This document shows, piece by piece, positions 32,738 to 42,225 of a stretch of DNA of 50,190 nucleotides (its first letter is position 1; every line of letters starts with the position of its first letter). The position numbers and the translations under genes are program-made. The stretch spans positions 1 to 50,190 of the forward strand of contig CAMYFZ010000004.1 of assembly GCA_947255165.1 (NCBI GenBank), written 5' to 3'. This DNA is from an uncultured Varibaculum sp. (GTDB lineage Bacteria > Actinomycetota > Actinomycetes > Actinomycetales > Actinomycetaceae). Under the pieces are notes generated by a model. That model worked only from the letters and a program-made list of their open reading frames with translations, did not search any database and was not told the DNA's origin.

Positions 32738-35305
32738 ATGAGCATTTCGGGAGATATAGCTAAGGGGCAGCTAAATCAGCATCTCACCGAAATTGTTGAC
32801 GCTAAAAATACCCGCTTACGACGAATCGATGATTTGGCTCGTGCCGGCCTCTACCTAGCAGCCATTGTTCTGGTAGTGCTAATGGCTATCTACGCCCATG
32901 CCACTACCCAGGCAGTCGCCCAAGATCTGACTAAAGTATTCGTAAACACCACGCTGGCTCAAATCCTGCTACTGCCGCTGTCGATGTTGCAAAACCTATT
33001 TATTTTGCTTGCCCCCATCGCTCTTTTATCCATGTTGGCGCTGCGCCGCCAATGGATACGAACCTTTCAGGCTGCATTTACTGCCCTAATCGGAGGGATT
33101 GTGGCCTTAGGGGCATCAGCCTTGATATCTGCCCTTCCCTACGTATTTTCAAGTGCTTTGAAAGTATGGTCAGTGGAGGGATCGATAGTGGCTATTTCAA
33201 TTCCCTTTACTGCGGTAGTGGCCATGATGACTATGGCAGGCGAACGCCGGCGAGACCAGTTAGTGCGGGTACTCTGGGCCATCACTTGGGCTATTTTAGT
33301 GTTGGCGGTTCTGCAAGGTCGGATGACTTTACCTTCGGCGCTAATTACCGTGTTTTTAGGCACCCTAACCGGTTGCCTGGGCCGATACCTATGGGGAGTA
33401 CGCAATCACCGTCCTACCGGTCGTGCTTTGATCCGCGCCTTGATCCAAGTGGGGATAACCCCCCGGATGATTTTGCGGCTCGATCCGCCCACCGAAGGTG
33501 ATCTGCTTAGCGTCGAGGAGGTTAGCTTCACTACCGAAACTGGTTCCCTAACGCCAGTCGGAGAAATGAAACGGCAAAAGCTAGCAGCAGATCCGGTTCT
33601 GGAACTAGCTACTTTTGTCGGCAGTGACCTAAAAACCTTCAAAGAAACTGAAAGGTCGGGGATAAGAGTTTATAGCGTAATCTCCCAAGGTAACCGCCGT
33701 TACCGCATGATCGCCACCGATGGAGATTCCCGCCTTTCCACCTGGATCACCGGAATCTGGACTAATCTGCGGCTGCGTTCTTTTTCCAAGTCAACCGCCG
33801 CTACCGTAAGGCAAAACGGAGAATATACCGCGTTAATGGGAGCCATGACCACCCGGGCGCAACTCAAAACTCGCCCCTACCACGGTCTAACTCACAGCGG
33901 AAGCACGATGCTCAATATTTTCGAGGACGATATTTCTCTGCGCCCTCTGGCCGGTCTGACTCCCTCCGATATTTCCGATGAACAGTTGCGCTCTGCCTGG
34001 TCACAACTGTTAAAAGCCCATCAAGGCGGGCTTGCTCACCGAAATATTAATGCCGAAAACTTATGTTTAGGCGCAGATGGATCTCTATATTTTCTTAACT
34101 GGTCCGACGGGGAAGTCGCCGCCTCTAAAATGTCGATTCTAATTGACCAGGTACAGTTGCTAGTTTTAACCAGTTCTTATTTCGGGAAAAACCGGGCAGT
34201 GGCGGCAATGCGCGCAGTGATTCCAGCTTCCCAGATCGAAGCAATGGTTCCGGTGCTGCAAACTTTGGCTCTGCCCTCTTCAACCAGACAAAAAATACGG
34301 AAGACCGCGCTTCTAGCCAAGTTGCGCCAAGAACTGCTATCTCGCGACCAGGCGGATCCCGCCGCGGTTCCCCGCGCTCAACTACGCCGCTTCTCCCTGT
34401 CCTCCTTGGTGTTCACCGCCCTGGGACTTTCAGCGGTACTGATTGTCTTAGGATCTTTAAACTTTAAAGAAATTTATGCCACGATTTCAGCAGCCAACCT
34501 TTGGTGGATTCTCGCCGGAGTTTTCTTTGCAATTGTTATGAGTAGCGGTCAAGCACTCTCCCTACAAGCTGTAACCCCCAACCGTCTAGGCTATGGCGAG
34601 CTATTTATCTTGCAGCTGGCAGGCTCCGTTACCTCTCTGGTAGTGCCCGCGGGGGTAGGAGTAGGAGCCCTTAACCTGCGGTACCTAACCAAGAAGAATA
34701 TGACCGGAGCGCTCGCCCTCGCTACCGTTTCCCTAATGCAGCTCTTCCAATTTGTAATCACGGTGGTGCTACTAGCAGTCATGGTCATGTTTACCGGCAC
34801 CTCCATGAACGTGCGTCTGCCCTCATCGACGGTATTAGCGACCGTCTTGTTGATAGTGGCGCTGCTGGTAGCCGCGTTTGCGCTCCCCAAAGTGCGTAAC
34901 TGGATTTGGGGAAAAATTCAACCAACTTTCCAGCAGGTTTGGCCACGTCTAATCTGGATCACTTCCAGCCCCCGCAGAATGATGCTGACCACCTTGGGAT
35001 GCTTAATGCAAACTGGCCTGCAAGTAGCAGCTTTTTATTGCGCGATTGCCGCCTTTGGCTACCATTTACCGGTAGCCACCATCACCGTTACTTTCTTAGT
35101 GTCCAACACTTTAGGTTCGTTAATCCCCAGTCCCGGCGGGCTCGGTCCGGTGGAGGCCGCGCTGACTGCCGGTTTGCAGGTGGCCGGGGTACCAGGCGCC
35201 ATCGCGCTATCTGGGGCATTACTGTACCGCCTACTCACGTTTTGGATGCGTGCCCCCATCGGTTGGTTAGCAATGCGTTATTTGCAACGGCGTGACGTGC
35301 TCTAA
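32738..35305 (+). CDS. Flippase-like protein (LPG synthase TM family) with degenerate kinase-like domain
   Basis: 855 residues in three parts. The N-terminus (about 27-230) is hydrophobic with about six TM segments. The middle (about 240-540) is a soluble kinase-like domain. Its catalytic loop reads HRNINAENL (H434-L442) where active kinases have HRD, and LNWSDG (N454) replaces the DFG Asp, so it probably does not phosphorylate. The C-terminal third (about 550-855) is a membrane domain of the lysylphosphatidylglycerol synthase TM/UPF0104 family, with SLIPSPGGLGPVEAALTAGL. Related actinobacterial proteins with a kinase-like domain exist, and some retain HRD. Function is unknown; lipid or polyprenyl flipping with a regulatory pseudokinase is an inference. 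Leaderless promoter upstream. Confidence 0.8.
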   Translation: MSISGDIAKGQLNQHLTEIVDAKNTRLRRIDDLARAGLYLAAIVLVVLMAIYAHATTQAVAQDLTKVFVNTTLAQILLLPLSMLQNLFILLAPIALLSMLALRRQWIRTFQAAFTALIGGIVALGASALISALPYVFSSALKVWSVEGSIVAISIPFTAVVAMMTMAGERRRDQLVRVLWAITWAILVLAVLQGRMTLPSALITVFLGTLTGCLGRYLWGVRNHRPTGRALIRALIQVGITPRMILRLDPPTEGDLLSVEEVSFTTETGSLTPVGEMKRQKLAADPVLELATFVGSDLKTFKETERSGIRVYSVISQGNRRYRMIATDGDSRLSTWITGIWTNLRLRSFSKSTAATVRQNGEYTALMGAMTTRAQLKTRPYHGLTHSGSTMLNIFEDDISLRPLAGLTPSDISDEQLRSAWSQLLKAHQGGLAHRNINAENLCLGADGSLYFLNWSDGEVAASKMSILIDQVQLLVLTSSYFGKNRAVAAMRAVIPASQIEAMVPVLQTLALPSSTRQKIRKTALLAKLRQELLSRDQADPAAVPRAQLRRFSLSSLVFTALGLSAVLIVLGSLNFKEIYATISAANLWWILAGVFFAIVMSSGQALSLQAVTPNRLGYGELFILQLAGSVTSLVVPAGVGVGALNLRYLTKKNMTGALALATVSLMQLFQFVITVVLLAVMVMFTGTSMNVRLPSSTVLATVLLIVALLVAAFALPKVRNWIWGKIQPTFQQVWPRLIWITSSPRRMMLTTLGCLMQTGLQVAAFYCAIAAFGYHLPVATITVTFLVSNTLGSLIPSPGGLGPVEAALTAGLQVAGVPGAIALSGALLYRLLTFWMRAPIGWLAMRYLQRRDVL

Positions 35306-35361
35306 CTATCCCCAGTAAGCTAATCTCCTTTAGGGTAGAAGCAAAGAGAGGAAATAAGGAT

Positions 35362-36189
35362 ATGAGTGACTCCGCCCCCCCGGCACCGATAAAGAAGAAA
35401 CCAGCTGCCATAGTGGTTCTAGTATTGCTAGCAATCTCCGTACTGGTGTTGGTTTTTTTCATCGCCTACTACCTTGGTTCCGATAAAAGCAGCACTGCCA
35501 ATCCCGCTGACACCGCGGTATCCTCTCAAAACGCTCAGACCCCGGGTAACGGTGCTACCCAAAGTGACCAGCTGCCCGAAGGGGTGAATTTAGTTAACGA
35601 TGAACAGGGCAAAAAGGTAATTAGGTCTTTTTATCGCAACGCTAAGTCCGATCCCCGGGCAATCGGAGACCCGAAAGCTCCGGTAACTATGATTCAGTTC
35701 TCTGACTTTTCCTGTCCCATGTGTTATCAGTACGAAGCTAATGTTTTTCCGCAGCTGAAGCGGTATATCGATAACGGTACTTTGCGAATAGAGTTCAACA
35801 ACCTAACAATTTTCGCTCCGCAATATCACTCTGACCTGGCTGCTGCCGGATCAATCGCGGCAGCTAAACAAGGAAAATTCTGGGAGTATTTAGCGGCAGC
35901 TACCAAGCTGGCTGCCAGCGAAGGTAGCGGTCATATTACCTGGGATAAACAACTGGTTACCCAGGTGGCCCAAGCTAGCGGCGTTAGCGACTTGTCTCGT
36001 TTTAACCAAGATCTTGCGGCACCCGAAACCGCCGCAACTATTGAGAATGAAACCTCTCATTCCCGCGCCGTAGGTCTTAACGGCACCCCGGCGTTTTTCA
36101 TTAACAATTATGTGATTACCGGGGCGCTACCAGCAGACAGTTTTATCCAAACCATTGAAATTGCAGCTAAAGCTGCTGGTAATCGCTAA
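35362..36189 (+). CDS. Membrane-anchored DsbA-like thioredoxin-fold oxidoreductase
   Basis: 275 residues. After a short proline/lysine-rich cytoplasmic tail there is a TM helix (about 18-38) and a Ser/Thr/Gln-rich spacer. A thioredoxin-fold domain follows (about 100-272) with active site CPMC (C118, C121) and a late GLNGTPAFFINNYV cis-Pro loop. It forms or shuffles disulfides of proteins outside the membrane. The ribosome-binding site is AGGAAATAAGGAT. It overlaps the CcdA-like gene by one base (TAATG), so the two are translated together. Likely clients include the Cys-containing surface proteins in this window; that is an inference. Confidence 0.87.
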   Translation: MSDSAPPAPIKKKPAAIVVLVLLAISVLVLVFFIAYYLGSDKSSTANPADTAVSSQNAQTPGNGATQSDQLPEGVNLVNDEQGKKVIRSFYRNAKSDPRAIGDPKAPVTMIQFSDFSCPMCYQYEANVFPQLKRYIDNGTLRIEFNNLTIFAPQYHSDLAAAGSIAAAKQGKFWEYLAAATKLAASEGSGHITWDKQLVTQVAQASGVSDLSRFNQDLAAPETAATIENETSHSRAVGLNGTPAFFINNYVITGALPADSFIQTIEIAAKAAGNR

Positions 36190-37037
36190 TGTCGATAAAC
36201 TTCACGATCGCCTACCTGGGGGGACTGGTTACTTTTCTAGCTCCCTGTGGCGCTTTTTTACTGCCAGCTTTTTTTGCCTGTGCTTTTGAGGATCGCTCGC
36301 GACTGCTGCAGCGGATTTTAGTTTTTCTTGGCGGGCTGCTGGTGGCGTTAGTACCTCTGGGGTTCGCGGCCGGAGGACTCGGTGGTTGGCTACTTGCCCA
36401 CTCCCACCTCGTAACCCTAATTGTCGGTGGAGTAATCACCGTTTTAGGTATCGCTCAAGTCTTGGCCCTACCGCTCCCCAAACTCCCGCTTCCTCGCGCT
36501 TTAGGGGGAGCCACTCGTCCTAGTGTTATCGGGATTTTTCTTTTCGGTATTTCCTATGGGTTGGCCGGATCCGGGTGTACTGGTCCGATTCTCGGGGCAG
36601 TCTTGTCGGCTGCCACTTTGACGGGGTCTAGCTTGCGAGGCGCACTTTTGATGTTCTGGTATGCCCTGGGAATGTTCACCCCGGTGGCCATACTTTCCCT
36701 CATCTGGGGTTCGCTCACTGCCCGCCAACAGCGCCTTTTCCATCCCCGTCCCCTACGGTTCTTAGGTAGGCAAACCACGTGGGGTTCGATGTTATCGGGA
36801 TTGGTATTTGTAATCGTGGGAGTACTGCTATTAATCACCGGGGGCACCAACGCTAACTCTTTGCTTACCCCCGCCCAACAAGTGTCTTTAGAAACTTCAA
36901 TCACTCGGGCCGCTGCAGTTCTTCCCGACCTGCTCTTACCTTTGCTGCTAGTGCTTGTTTTGGCATTTGTAGGCACCTTGACCTGGTATTTGCGTAGCCA
37001 AAAAAAGCAATCCGCAAAAGATAACCCCCAAGAATAG
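36189..37037 (+). CDS. CcdA/DsbD-like membrane thiol-electron transporter
   Basis: 282 residues with about six or seven TM segments. The conserved paired cysteines are in LAPCGAFLLP and GSGCTGPILG, the pattern of CcdA and the DsbD TM domain, which carry reducing equivalents from thioredoxin across the membrane. Start codon overlaps the stop of the DsbA-like gene. Together they form a two-gene redox module. Whether it reduces or oxidises in vivo is not decidable from sequence. Confidence 0.88.
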   Translation: MSINFTIAYLGGLVTFLAPCGAFLLPAFFACAFEDRSRLLQRILVFLGGLLVALVPLGFAAGGLGGWLLAHSHLVTLIVGGVITVLGIAQVLALPLPKLPLPRALGGATRPSVIGIFLFGISYGLAGSGCTGPILGAVLSAATLTGSSLRGALLMFWYALGMFTPVAILSLIWGSLTARQQRLFHPRPLRFLGRQTTWGSMLSGLVFVIVGVLLLITGGTNANSLLTPAQQVSLETSITRAAAVLPDLLLPLLLVLVLAFVGTLTWYLRSQKKQSAKDNPQE

Positions 37038-37147
37038 CCGCTAGCTCGAACTGGTATTACTTAAATTTTTTGCTTTTTTTGACTTTGGCTTTGGTCACAT
37101 TCATTCTTCGTGCGAAAATGGCAATTAATCTAACGAAGGAGACGTAA

Positions 37148-38419
37148 ATGAGCGCGCATAAGCAAGGGACCCATCTTGATCTTTGGCAGGATTCCTACGC
37201 TGCGCGAGCTCATAACCTGAGGGAATCTGAAATTCGGGCTTTATTCTCGGTAGTTTCTCGTCCCGAGGTGGTTTCTCTCGCCGGAGGGATGCCTAATATT
37301 CACGATCTTCCGCTGGCAAAACTGGCCAATAGCGCCCAACAACTAGTGTTGGAACACGGCGAGCAGGCGATGCAATACGGAGGGGGACAGGGGTGGGCAC
37401 CCCTGCGAGAATCCATCACTGAAGTCATGGCGGAAGAAGGTATCAACGCCAACCCCGATAACGTGGTGATAACCACCGGTTCTCAACAAGCATTAGACCT
37501 GGTCACACAGCTTTTTATTGAGCCAGGAGATGTAATTCTAGCCGAGTCACCCTCCTATGTTGGGGCGCTAGGAGTATTCAAGGCCTACCAAGCAGATGTA
37601 CGCCATATTCCCATAGACGACGAAGGTTTGATTCCCGAAGAGTTCCTTCGCACTGTCAAGCAGGCACGCGGGGAAGGAAAACGAATTAAATACCTGTACA
37701 CCATTCCCAATTTCCATAATCCCGCGGGCGTTTGCATGTCGATTTCCCGCCGGAAAGAACTGGTGGAGCTCTGCCGAAAATATCAAGTGTTGATTTTAGA
37801 AGATAATCCTTATGGCCTGCTAGGTTTCGAGGGACAAACTATGATTCCCTTGGTAGAACTTGCTCCTGACCTGGTAGTTTACTTAGGATCGTTTTCAAAG
37901 ATTTTCGCGCCAGGCTTTCGGATTGGTTGGGCCTATGCGCCCCCGGCAGTCAGGGACAAACTGGTGGTGGCCTCCGAATCTGCAATTTTATCGCCGTCTA
38001 TGGTTGGGCAAATGGCGATCCATGCTTACCTGCGGGACTATGATTGGCGCGGACAAATAGATTCCTACCGGCAAATGTATCGCGGTCGCCGCGACGCCAT
38101 GCTCACCGCTTTAAACGATTACTTGCCCGAATGTACCTGGACAGTTCCCGAAGGGGGCTTCTATACCTGGCTCACTTTACCGGAAGGATTAGATTCCAAA
38201 GACATGCTGACGCGCGCAGTTAGTGAACTAGTTGCCTATACCCCAGGAACGGCATTTTATGCCTCTGACCAGGGACGTCAAAATATCCGGCTATCCTTTT
38301 GTTATCCCACTCCAGATGAGATTCGAGAGGGCGTGCGACGGTTAGCCAAAGTAGTGCATCGGGAAATGGAACTGGTTAAGTTATTCGCCTCCCAACAGAA
38401 AGGTGAAAGCAATGACTAA
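37148..38419 (+). CDS. PLP-dependent aminotransferase (class I, 2-aminoadipate transaminase/MocR-like)
   Basis: 423 residues. The segment VSLAGGMPNIHDLPL and PNFHNPAGVCMS are typical of the fold-type I subgroup that includes 2-aminoadipate transaminase and the C-terminal half of MocR regulators. GSFSKIFAPGFRIGW holds the PLP Lys. No helix-turn-helix precedes it, so it is an enzyme. The ribosome-binding site is GAAGGAG. It overlaps the ligase gene, an arrangement also seen near parB in other actinobacteria. The substrate is unknown. Confidence 0.87.
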   Translation: MSAHKQGTHLDLWQDSYAARAHNLRESEIRALFSVVSRPEVVSLAGGMPNIHDLPLAKLANSAQQLVLEHGEQAMQYGGGQGWAPLRESITEVMAEEGINANPDNVVITTGSQQALDLVTQLFIEPGDVILAESPSYVGALGVFKAYQADVRHIPIDDEGLIPEEFLRTVKQARGEGKRIKYLYTIPNFHNPAGVCMSISRRKELVELCRKYQVLILEDNPYGLLGFEGQTMIPLVELAPDLVVYLGSFSKIFAPGFRIGWAYAPPAVRDKLVVASESAILSPSMVGQMAIHAYLRDYDWRGQIDSYRQMYRGRRDAMLTALNDYLPECTWTVPEGGFYTWLTLPEGLDSKDMLTRAVSELVAYTPGTAFYASDQGRQNIRLSFCYPTPDEIREGVRRLAKVVHREMELVKLFASQQKGESND

Positions 38420-39374
38420 AGACGAAAGCCTAAAAATTGCTATTATCACTGGAGGTCAGCTACATGAGCGGGAAGTTTCTTTGCGCTCCGCAAATCGAGT
38501 AGCGACCCAGTTACGTAAATGTGGTCACCAGCTGGAAAGCTTGGAGCTGGACCGGAACTTACTTCATGCTTTACGCGATTTTGCTCCTGACGTAGTGTGG
38601 CCAATTATTCATGGGCGTGAGGGTGAGGACGGATCTCTGCAGGATTTATTAGAGCTAAGCGGCTTGGCTTATGTGGGTACCGGACCTAAGGGTTGCCGGA
38701 TATCCCTGTCAAAACCGGTAGCAAAATCGGTGGTGGAGAAAAACGGGTTACCCACCCCCCGTTCAGTAGCGTTACCCCAAATCTTATTCCGCCAGGTAGG
38801 TGCAGATACTTTACTCGGAGAAGTTTCTAGACGTTTGGGATACCCACTAATGGTTAAGCCTTCCCGAGGCGGATCCGCGATGGGAATTACCTACGTGGGC
38901 GATGAGAGTGCGCTACGTACTGCCATGGTAAATGCCTTCGCCTACGACGATGAAGTATTGATCGAACGCTTTATTAAGGGACGGGAAATATCGGTGTCGA
39001 TTATTGTCGAAGCAGGAGTTGCCCGGACCCTTCCGCCGGTAGAAATCCGCACAGATGTGGGCCGATACGATTTTGATGCCCGCTATCTAACCGGGCGCAC
39101 TGAATTTTTTGCACCTGCGCCGCTAGAACCGGAAGAAGATGAAAAGGTTCGGAGTTTAGCACTAGATTGTCATCGGGTTTTAGAGCTAGAAGATTTTTCT
39201 CGTATAGATCTCATTTTGGATGGTGACGGTAAGCCCTGGTTTATAGATGCCAACGTGGTACCAGGAATGACAGACACTTCCTTGTGGCCCCTAGCCGCGC
39301 AAGCTGATGTGGGTTTCGGAAAATTAATTGAGGCGGTTACCTACCAGGCAGCTGAACGGGGACAGCGCGGTTAA
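38412..39374 (+). CDS. ddl: D-alanine--D-alanine ligase
   Basis: ATP-grasp ligase that makes the D-Ala-D-Ala end of peptidoglycan precursors. Seen: IIHGREGEDGSLQDLLELSG, KPSRGGSAMGI (ATP-binding), EFFAPAPLEPEE and DANVVPGMTDTSLWP. The last replaces the usual ENT-PG with DAN-PG, keeping the metal-ligand Asn. The frame includes an upstream GTG (38403); the ATG at 38412 is preferred for its AGAAAGGTG site. It overlaps the aminotransferase stop by 8 bp. It converges with parB, with 57 bp between. Confidence 0.87.
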   Translation: MTKDESLKIAIITGGQLHEREVSLRSANRVATQLRKCGHQLESLELDRNLLHALRDFAPDVVWPIIHGREGEDGSLQDLLELSGLAYVGTGPKGCRISLSKPVAKSVVEKNGLPTPRSVALPQILFRQVGADTLLGEVSRRLGYPLMVKPSRGGSAMGITYVGDESALRTAMVNAFAYDDEVLIERFIKGREISVSIIVEAGVARTLPPVEIRTDVGRYDFDARYLTGRTEFFAPAPLEPEEDEKVRSLALDCHRVLELEDFSRIDLILDGDGKPWFIDANVVPGMTDTSLWPLAAQADVGFGKLIEAVTYQAAERGQRG

Positions 39375-39431
39375 AAGCGCAGTTACCTCAGCTTTTTCTA
39401 TTACCCAGGCAGCTATATCGGATTTACAATG

Positions 39432-40580
39432 CTAGTGCTTAACTTGTTCTAGCAGCTGGGTGAGGCGTTCTAAGTCAGCTTCATCAGCATATTCGATGAC
39501 AAGTTTGCTGATTTTCTTTCCCGGCTTAACTGATACTCGAGTATCGAGAATATGCGTCCAGCGCTCCTGCGCGGCCGCTTGGCTAGGAGAAAGATTTACC
39601 TGGCGAGGTTTACCGCTTCCTTTTGTACGCACTGGTGCACCGCGAACATTTCCCAAAGCTACAATTTCTTCAGTAGAACGCACCGAAAGTCCTTCTGCAA
39701 TAATTCGATCCGCTAAATATTCTTGATCCTGCGGATCACTGACTGCAAGCAGCGCTCGCGCATGTCCGGCAGAGAGGACCCCGGATGCAACCTTGGGTTG
39801 TACACTCGCTGGCAACCGTAGCAGCCGTAATGCGTTAGTAATAGCAGGCCGGGACTTTGCAACTCGTTTTGATAGCTCCTGTTGAGTACAGCCAAAATCT
39901 TCCATCAATTGCTGGTAGGCAGCGGCTTCCTCTAAAGGGTTGAGCTGCACGCGATGCAGGTTTTCAATTAGCGCGTCCAGCAACATTTTATTATCAGTGG
40001 TCTCACGAACAATCGCCGGAATCTGCTCTACTTTGGCCAGTTGACAAGCCCGCAACCTACGTTCGCCCATTATGAGTTCATAGGCTGATTTATCGGTAGG
40101 ATCAGTGCGAACCACGATTGGTTGCAATAACCCAACTTCCTTTATAGAGGCGGCGAGTTCTGCGATTTCATCCTCGTCAAAAGTTTGTCGCGGTTGAGAA
40201 CGATTAGGATGTATTTTACTAACCTTTATAAGCTCCAACTTCGCGCCTGGCACCGGTAGCAGTGATGTTTCACGTGAAACATTCGCGTTCTCTCTATCGC
40301 GTTTACTTTTCGGGCGCTCAGCCTTTTTGACAGAAGAAATATTCTGATTTTCTCCTGCTCCCGTATTGCGTGACCCCCGCAATGTTTCACGTGAAACATT
40401 TTTTCGGGGTTCCAAAAGATCTTTGGCGGAGCCGCCCTTGGGCGAATGACCATGTCCCCCAAAAAATATGTCCGCTGGACGAGAGGCGGGATCTTCTGCC
40501 GCCTCTTCGGTTTTGTTCTCTACCGGATCCGTAGGAATCAGTGCAGAAAGACCTCTGCCTAAGTGACTCTTTCGCGCCAT
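39432..40580 (-). CDS. parB: Chromosome-partitioning protein ParB
   Basis: DNA-binding CTPase that loads at parS and organises the origin for segregation. From about residue 115 the ParB core runs ISKIHPNRSQPR, then GERRLRACQLAK (the GERRxRA CTP-binding motif) and a helix-turn-helix around QQELSKRVAKSRPAITNALRLL. The C-terminal dimerisation domain follows. An extended, low-complexity N-terminal region (about 25-112) contains two NVSRET sequences because two parS sites are encoded in it. Start overlaps the parA stop by one base. At 382 aa it is typical. Confidence 0.96.
   Translation of the reverse strand: MARKSHLGRGLSALIPTDPVENKTEEAAEDPASRPADIFFGGHGHSPKGGSAKDLLEPRKNVSRETLRGSRNTGAGENQNISSVKKAERPKSKRDRENANVSRETSLLPVPGAKLELIKVSKIHPNRSQPRQTFDEDEIAELAASIKEVGLLQPIVVRTDPTDKSAYELIMGERRLRACQLAKVEQIPAIVRETTDNKMLLDALIENLHRVQLNPLEEAAAYQQLMEDFGCTQQELSKRVAKSRPAITNALRLLRLPASVQPKVASGVLSAGHARALLAVSDPQDQEYLADRIIAEGLSVRSTEEIVALGNVRGAPVRTKGSGKPRQVNLSPSQAAAQERWTHILDTRVSVKPGKKISKLVIEYADEADLERLTQLLEQVKH
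40266..40281. promoter_or_regulatory. parS: parS site 1
   Basis: TGTTTCACGTGAAACA is a perfect 16-bp match to the bacterial parS consensus. It lies within parB and is read as NVSRET in the ParB frame. Confidence 0.97.
40383..40398. promoter_or_regulatory. parS: parS site 2
   Basis: A second perfect copy of TGTTTCACGTGAAACA, 117 bp from the first, also inside parB and also encoding NVSRET. Confidence 0.97.
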
Positions 40581-41485
40581 TACGATTTCACCTCACGACT
40601 AACTAACTCATATGCAGCATCTAAATAACATTTTGCACCTTTAGAGGCTGGTTGGTAAGTCAAAATCGATTCCTCATGCGAAGGAGCCTCCGCTAAAGCA
40701 ACATTACGAGGAATAATTGTTTGCATTACGATCTCGCCGTAGTAGGCCCGAACTTCCTCTAACACCCCTTTACTCAACAAAGTGTTGCTGGTAACCATAG
40801 TAGGCAATATGGCGGTGAAATGAAGAGTGGGATTAAGGCGAATAACCAGCATATCGATAGTTTTCGTCAATTGGGTTAGCCCTTCCAGCGCCAAATATTC
40901 TGCCTGCAAAGGAACTAAAACCTCTTTGGCTGCGACTAGGGCGTTAACGGTCATAATTCCTAAAGACGGGGGAGAATCTATGAAGATATAATCAAACTGT
41001 TCTCCGCTACTCAAAAGTTGCCCTACAGATTCCGCTAAGATCTGTTGAAAATTGGTGCGTTCGCTCAGCTCTAATTCGATACCCGCCATATTCATCGAGG
41101 CCGGCACCAGCCACAGATTCGGAATTTTAGTGGTTTGGATCAGAGCATCCCGCAGCGGCACCCCCTGGGTCATTACCTCGTACAGAGATTGTTGGTCATC
41201 CGCTAAGTGCCGAAAACCTAGCGAAGAAGAGGCATTTCCTTGCTGATCAGCATCAATTACCAGAACTTTAAGTCCCCCTAAAGCCAAAGCTGCCGCCAGG
41301 TTAACCACCGTAGTAGTTTTACCCACCCCACCTTTTTGGTTAGCGACAGCAATTACCCGCGTTTGCTGCGGACGCGGCAGTTCCCCTAACTCCAGTTGGG
41401 AATGGGAACGCTCCGCGAGGAGAAGTCCTTCGTCCGAATCTGCCTGCTCCACCATTTCGGCATCAGCCAAACGATGCTTACTCAT
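40580..41485 (-). CDS. parA: Chromosome-partitioning ATPase ParA (Soj)
   Basis: Walker-type ATPase that moves ParB-bound origins. The deviant Walker A is KGGVGKTTT (51-59 from this start), followed by VIDADQQGNASSSLG and FIDSPPSLG. The frame opens at 41518 with GTG, but the ATG at 41485 has GGAGG 6 nt upstream and is preferred, giving 301 aa. Operon order is rsmG-parA-parB, with rsmG stop 32 bp upstream. Confidence 0.95.
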   Translation of the reverse strand: MSKHRLADAEMVEQADSDEGLLLAERSHSQLELGELPRPQQTRVIAVANQKGGVGKTTTVVNLAAALALGGLKVLVIDADQQGNASSSLGFRHLADDQQSLYEVMTQGVPLRDALIQTTKIPNLWLVPASMNMAGIELELSERTNFQQILAESVGQLLSSGEQFDYIFIDSPPSLGIMTVNALVAAKEVLVPLQAEYLALEGLTQLTKTIDMLVIRLNPTLHFTAILPTMVTSNTLLSKGVLEEVRAYYGEIVMQTIIPRNVALAEAPSHEESILTYQPASKGAKCYLDAAYELVSREVKS

Positions 41486-41517
41486 TACGCCTCCAAAATT
41501 TGCAAAACTGCTGCCCA

Positions 41518-42168
41518 CTAGGGACGTTTAGTTGCCATAATGATCCGGGTAATCGAATCATCCATGAGGGATGGCACTTCCTCTATATGTGCCAAATCAA
41601 GTTTAGCTGCCCGCAACTCCGCTTGCGCAGCGGCCAACTCCAAGGGAGCGCGCTCACCTTTAATCGCCAGCATCCGCCCGCCGGGAGCCACTAGTTTGCC
41701 AGAGATGCGTACCAGCTTCTTTAGATTCGCTACTGCGCGAGAGGTAACCGCCGAAAACTGTTGTCCCGCCGGTAAGTCTTGACTCCGGGAACGCATGACT
41801 TCCACATTTGCCAATCCCAACTCTTGCTTTACTTCCTCTAGCCAAACTACCCGTCGAGCTAAAGGCTCTATCAAAAAAAATTGAAGATCAGGTCGCATTA
41901 TAGCCAAGACAATTCCCGGTAAGCCGGCTCCGGAACCTACATCGGCAATAGTGACATTGCGTCCCAAAGGTAAGAATTTTTCTGCGGCCGCGCAATTTAA
42001 CAAATGGCGCGGCCAAATCCGAGGTAATTCGCGCGGACCAATAAGTCCCCGCAGTTCACCCTGATCTGCCAGCATATCGGCATAGCGTTGCATCAGCTCA
42101 AAAGATGAACCAAAAAACTTCTTAACCTCTGGGCCTGGTTGCACAACCTCAAAATTTAGTTCTGCCAT
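41518..42168 (-). CDS. rsmG: 16S rRNA m7G527 methyltransferase (GidB)
   Basis: SAM-dependent methyltransferase modifying G527 of 16S rRNA. SAM motif I is VTIADVGSGAGLPGIVLAI. The LLNCAAAEKFLP segment and VTSRAVANLKKLV are typical for the family. At 216 aa it is normal. It sits in the standard origin order jag-rsmG-parA-parB. Confidence 0.94.
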   Translation of the reverse strand: MAELNFEVVQPGPEVKKFFGSSFELMQRYADMLADQGELRGLIGPRELPRIWPRHLLNCAAAEKFLPLGRNVTIADVGSGAGLPGIVLAIMRPDLQFFLIEPLARRVVWLEEVKQELGLANVEVMRSRSQDLPAGQQFSAVTSRAVANLKKLVRISGKLVAPGGRMLAIKGERAPLELAAAQAELRAAKLDLAHIEEVPSLMDDSITRIIMATKRP

Positions 42169-42225
42169 GGCTAAACTCTGCTAAGTAAAAGGGTAGTGGT
42201 AGCGGGGAGTCTACCAGCTTTACCC

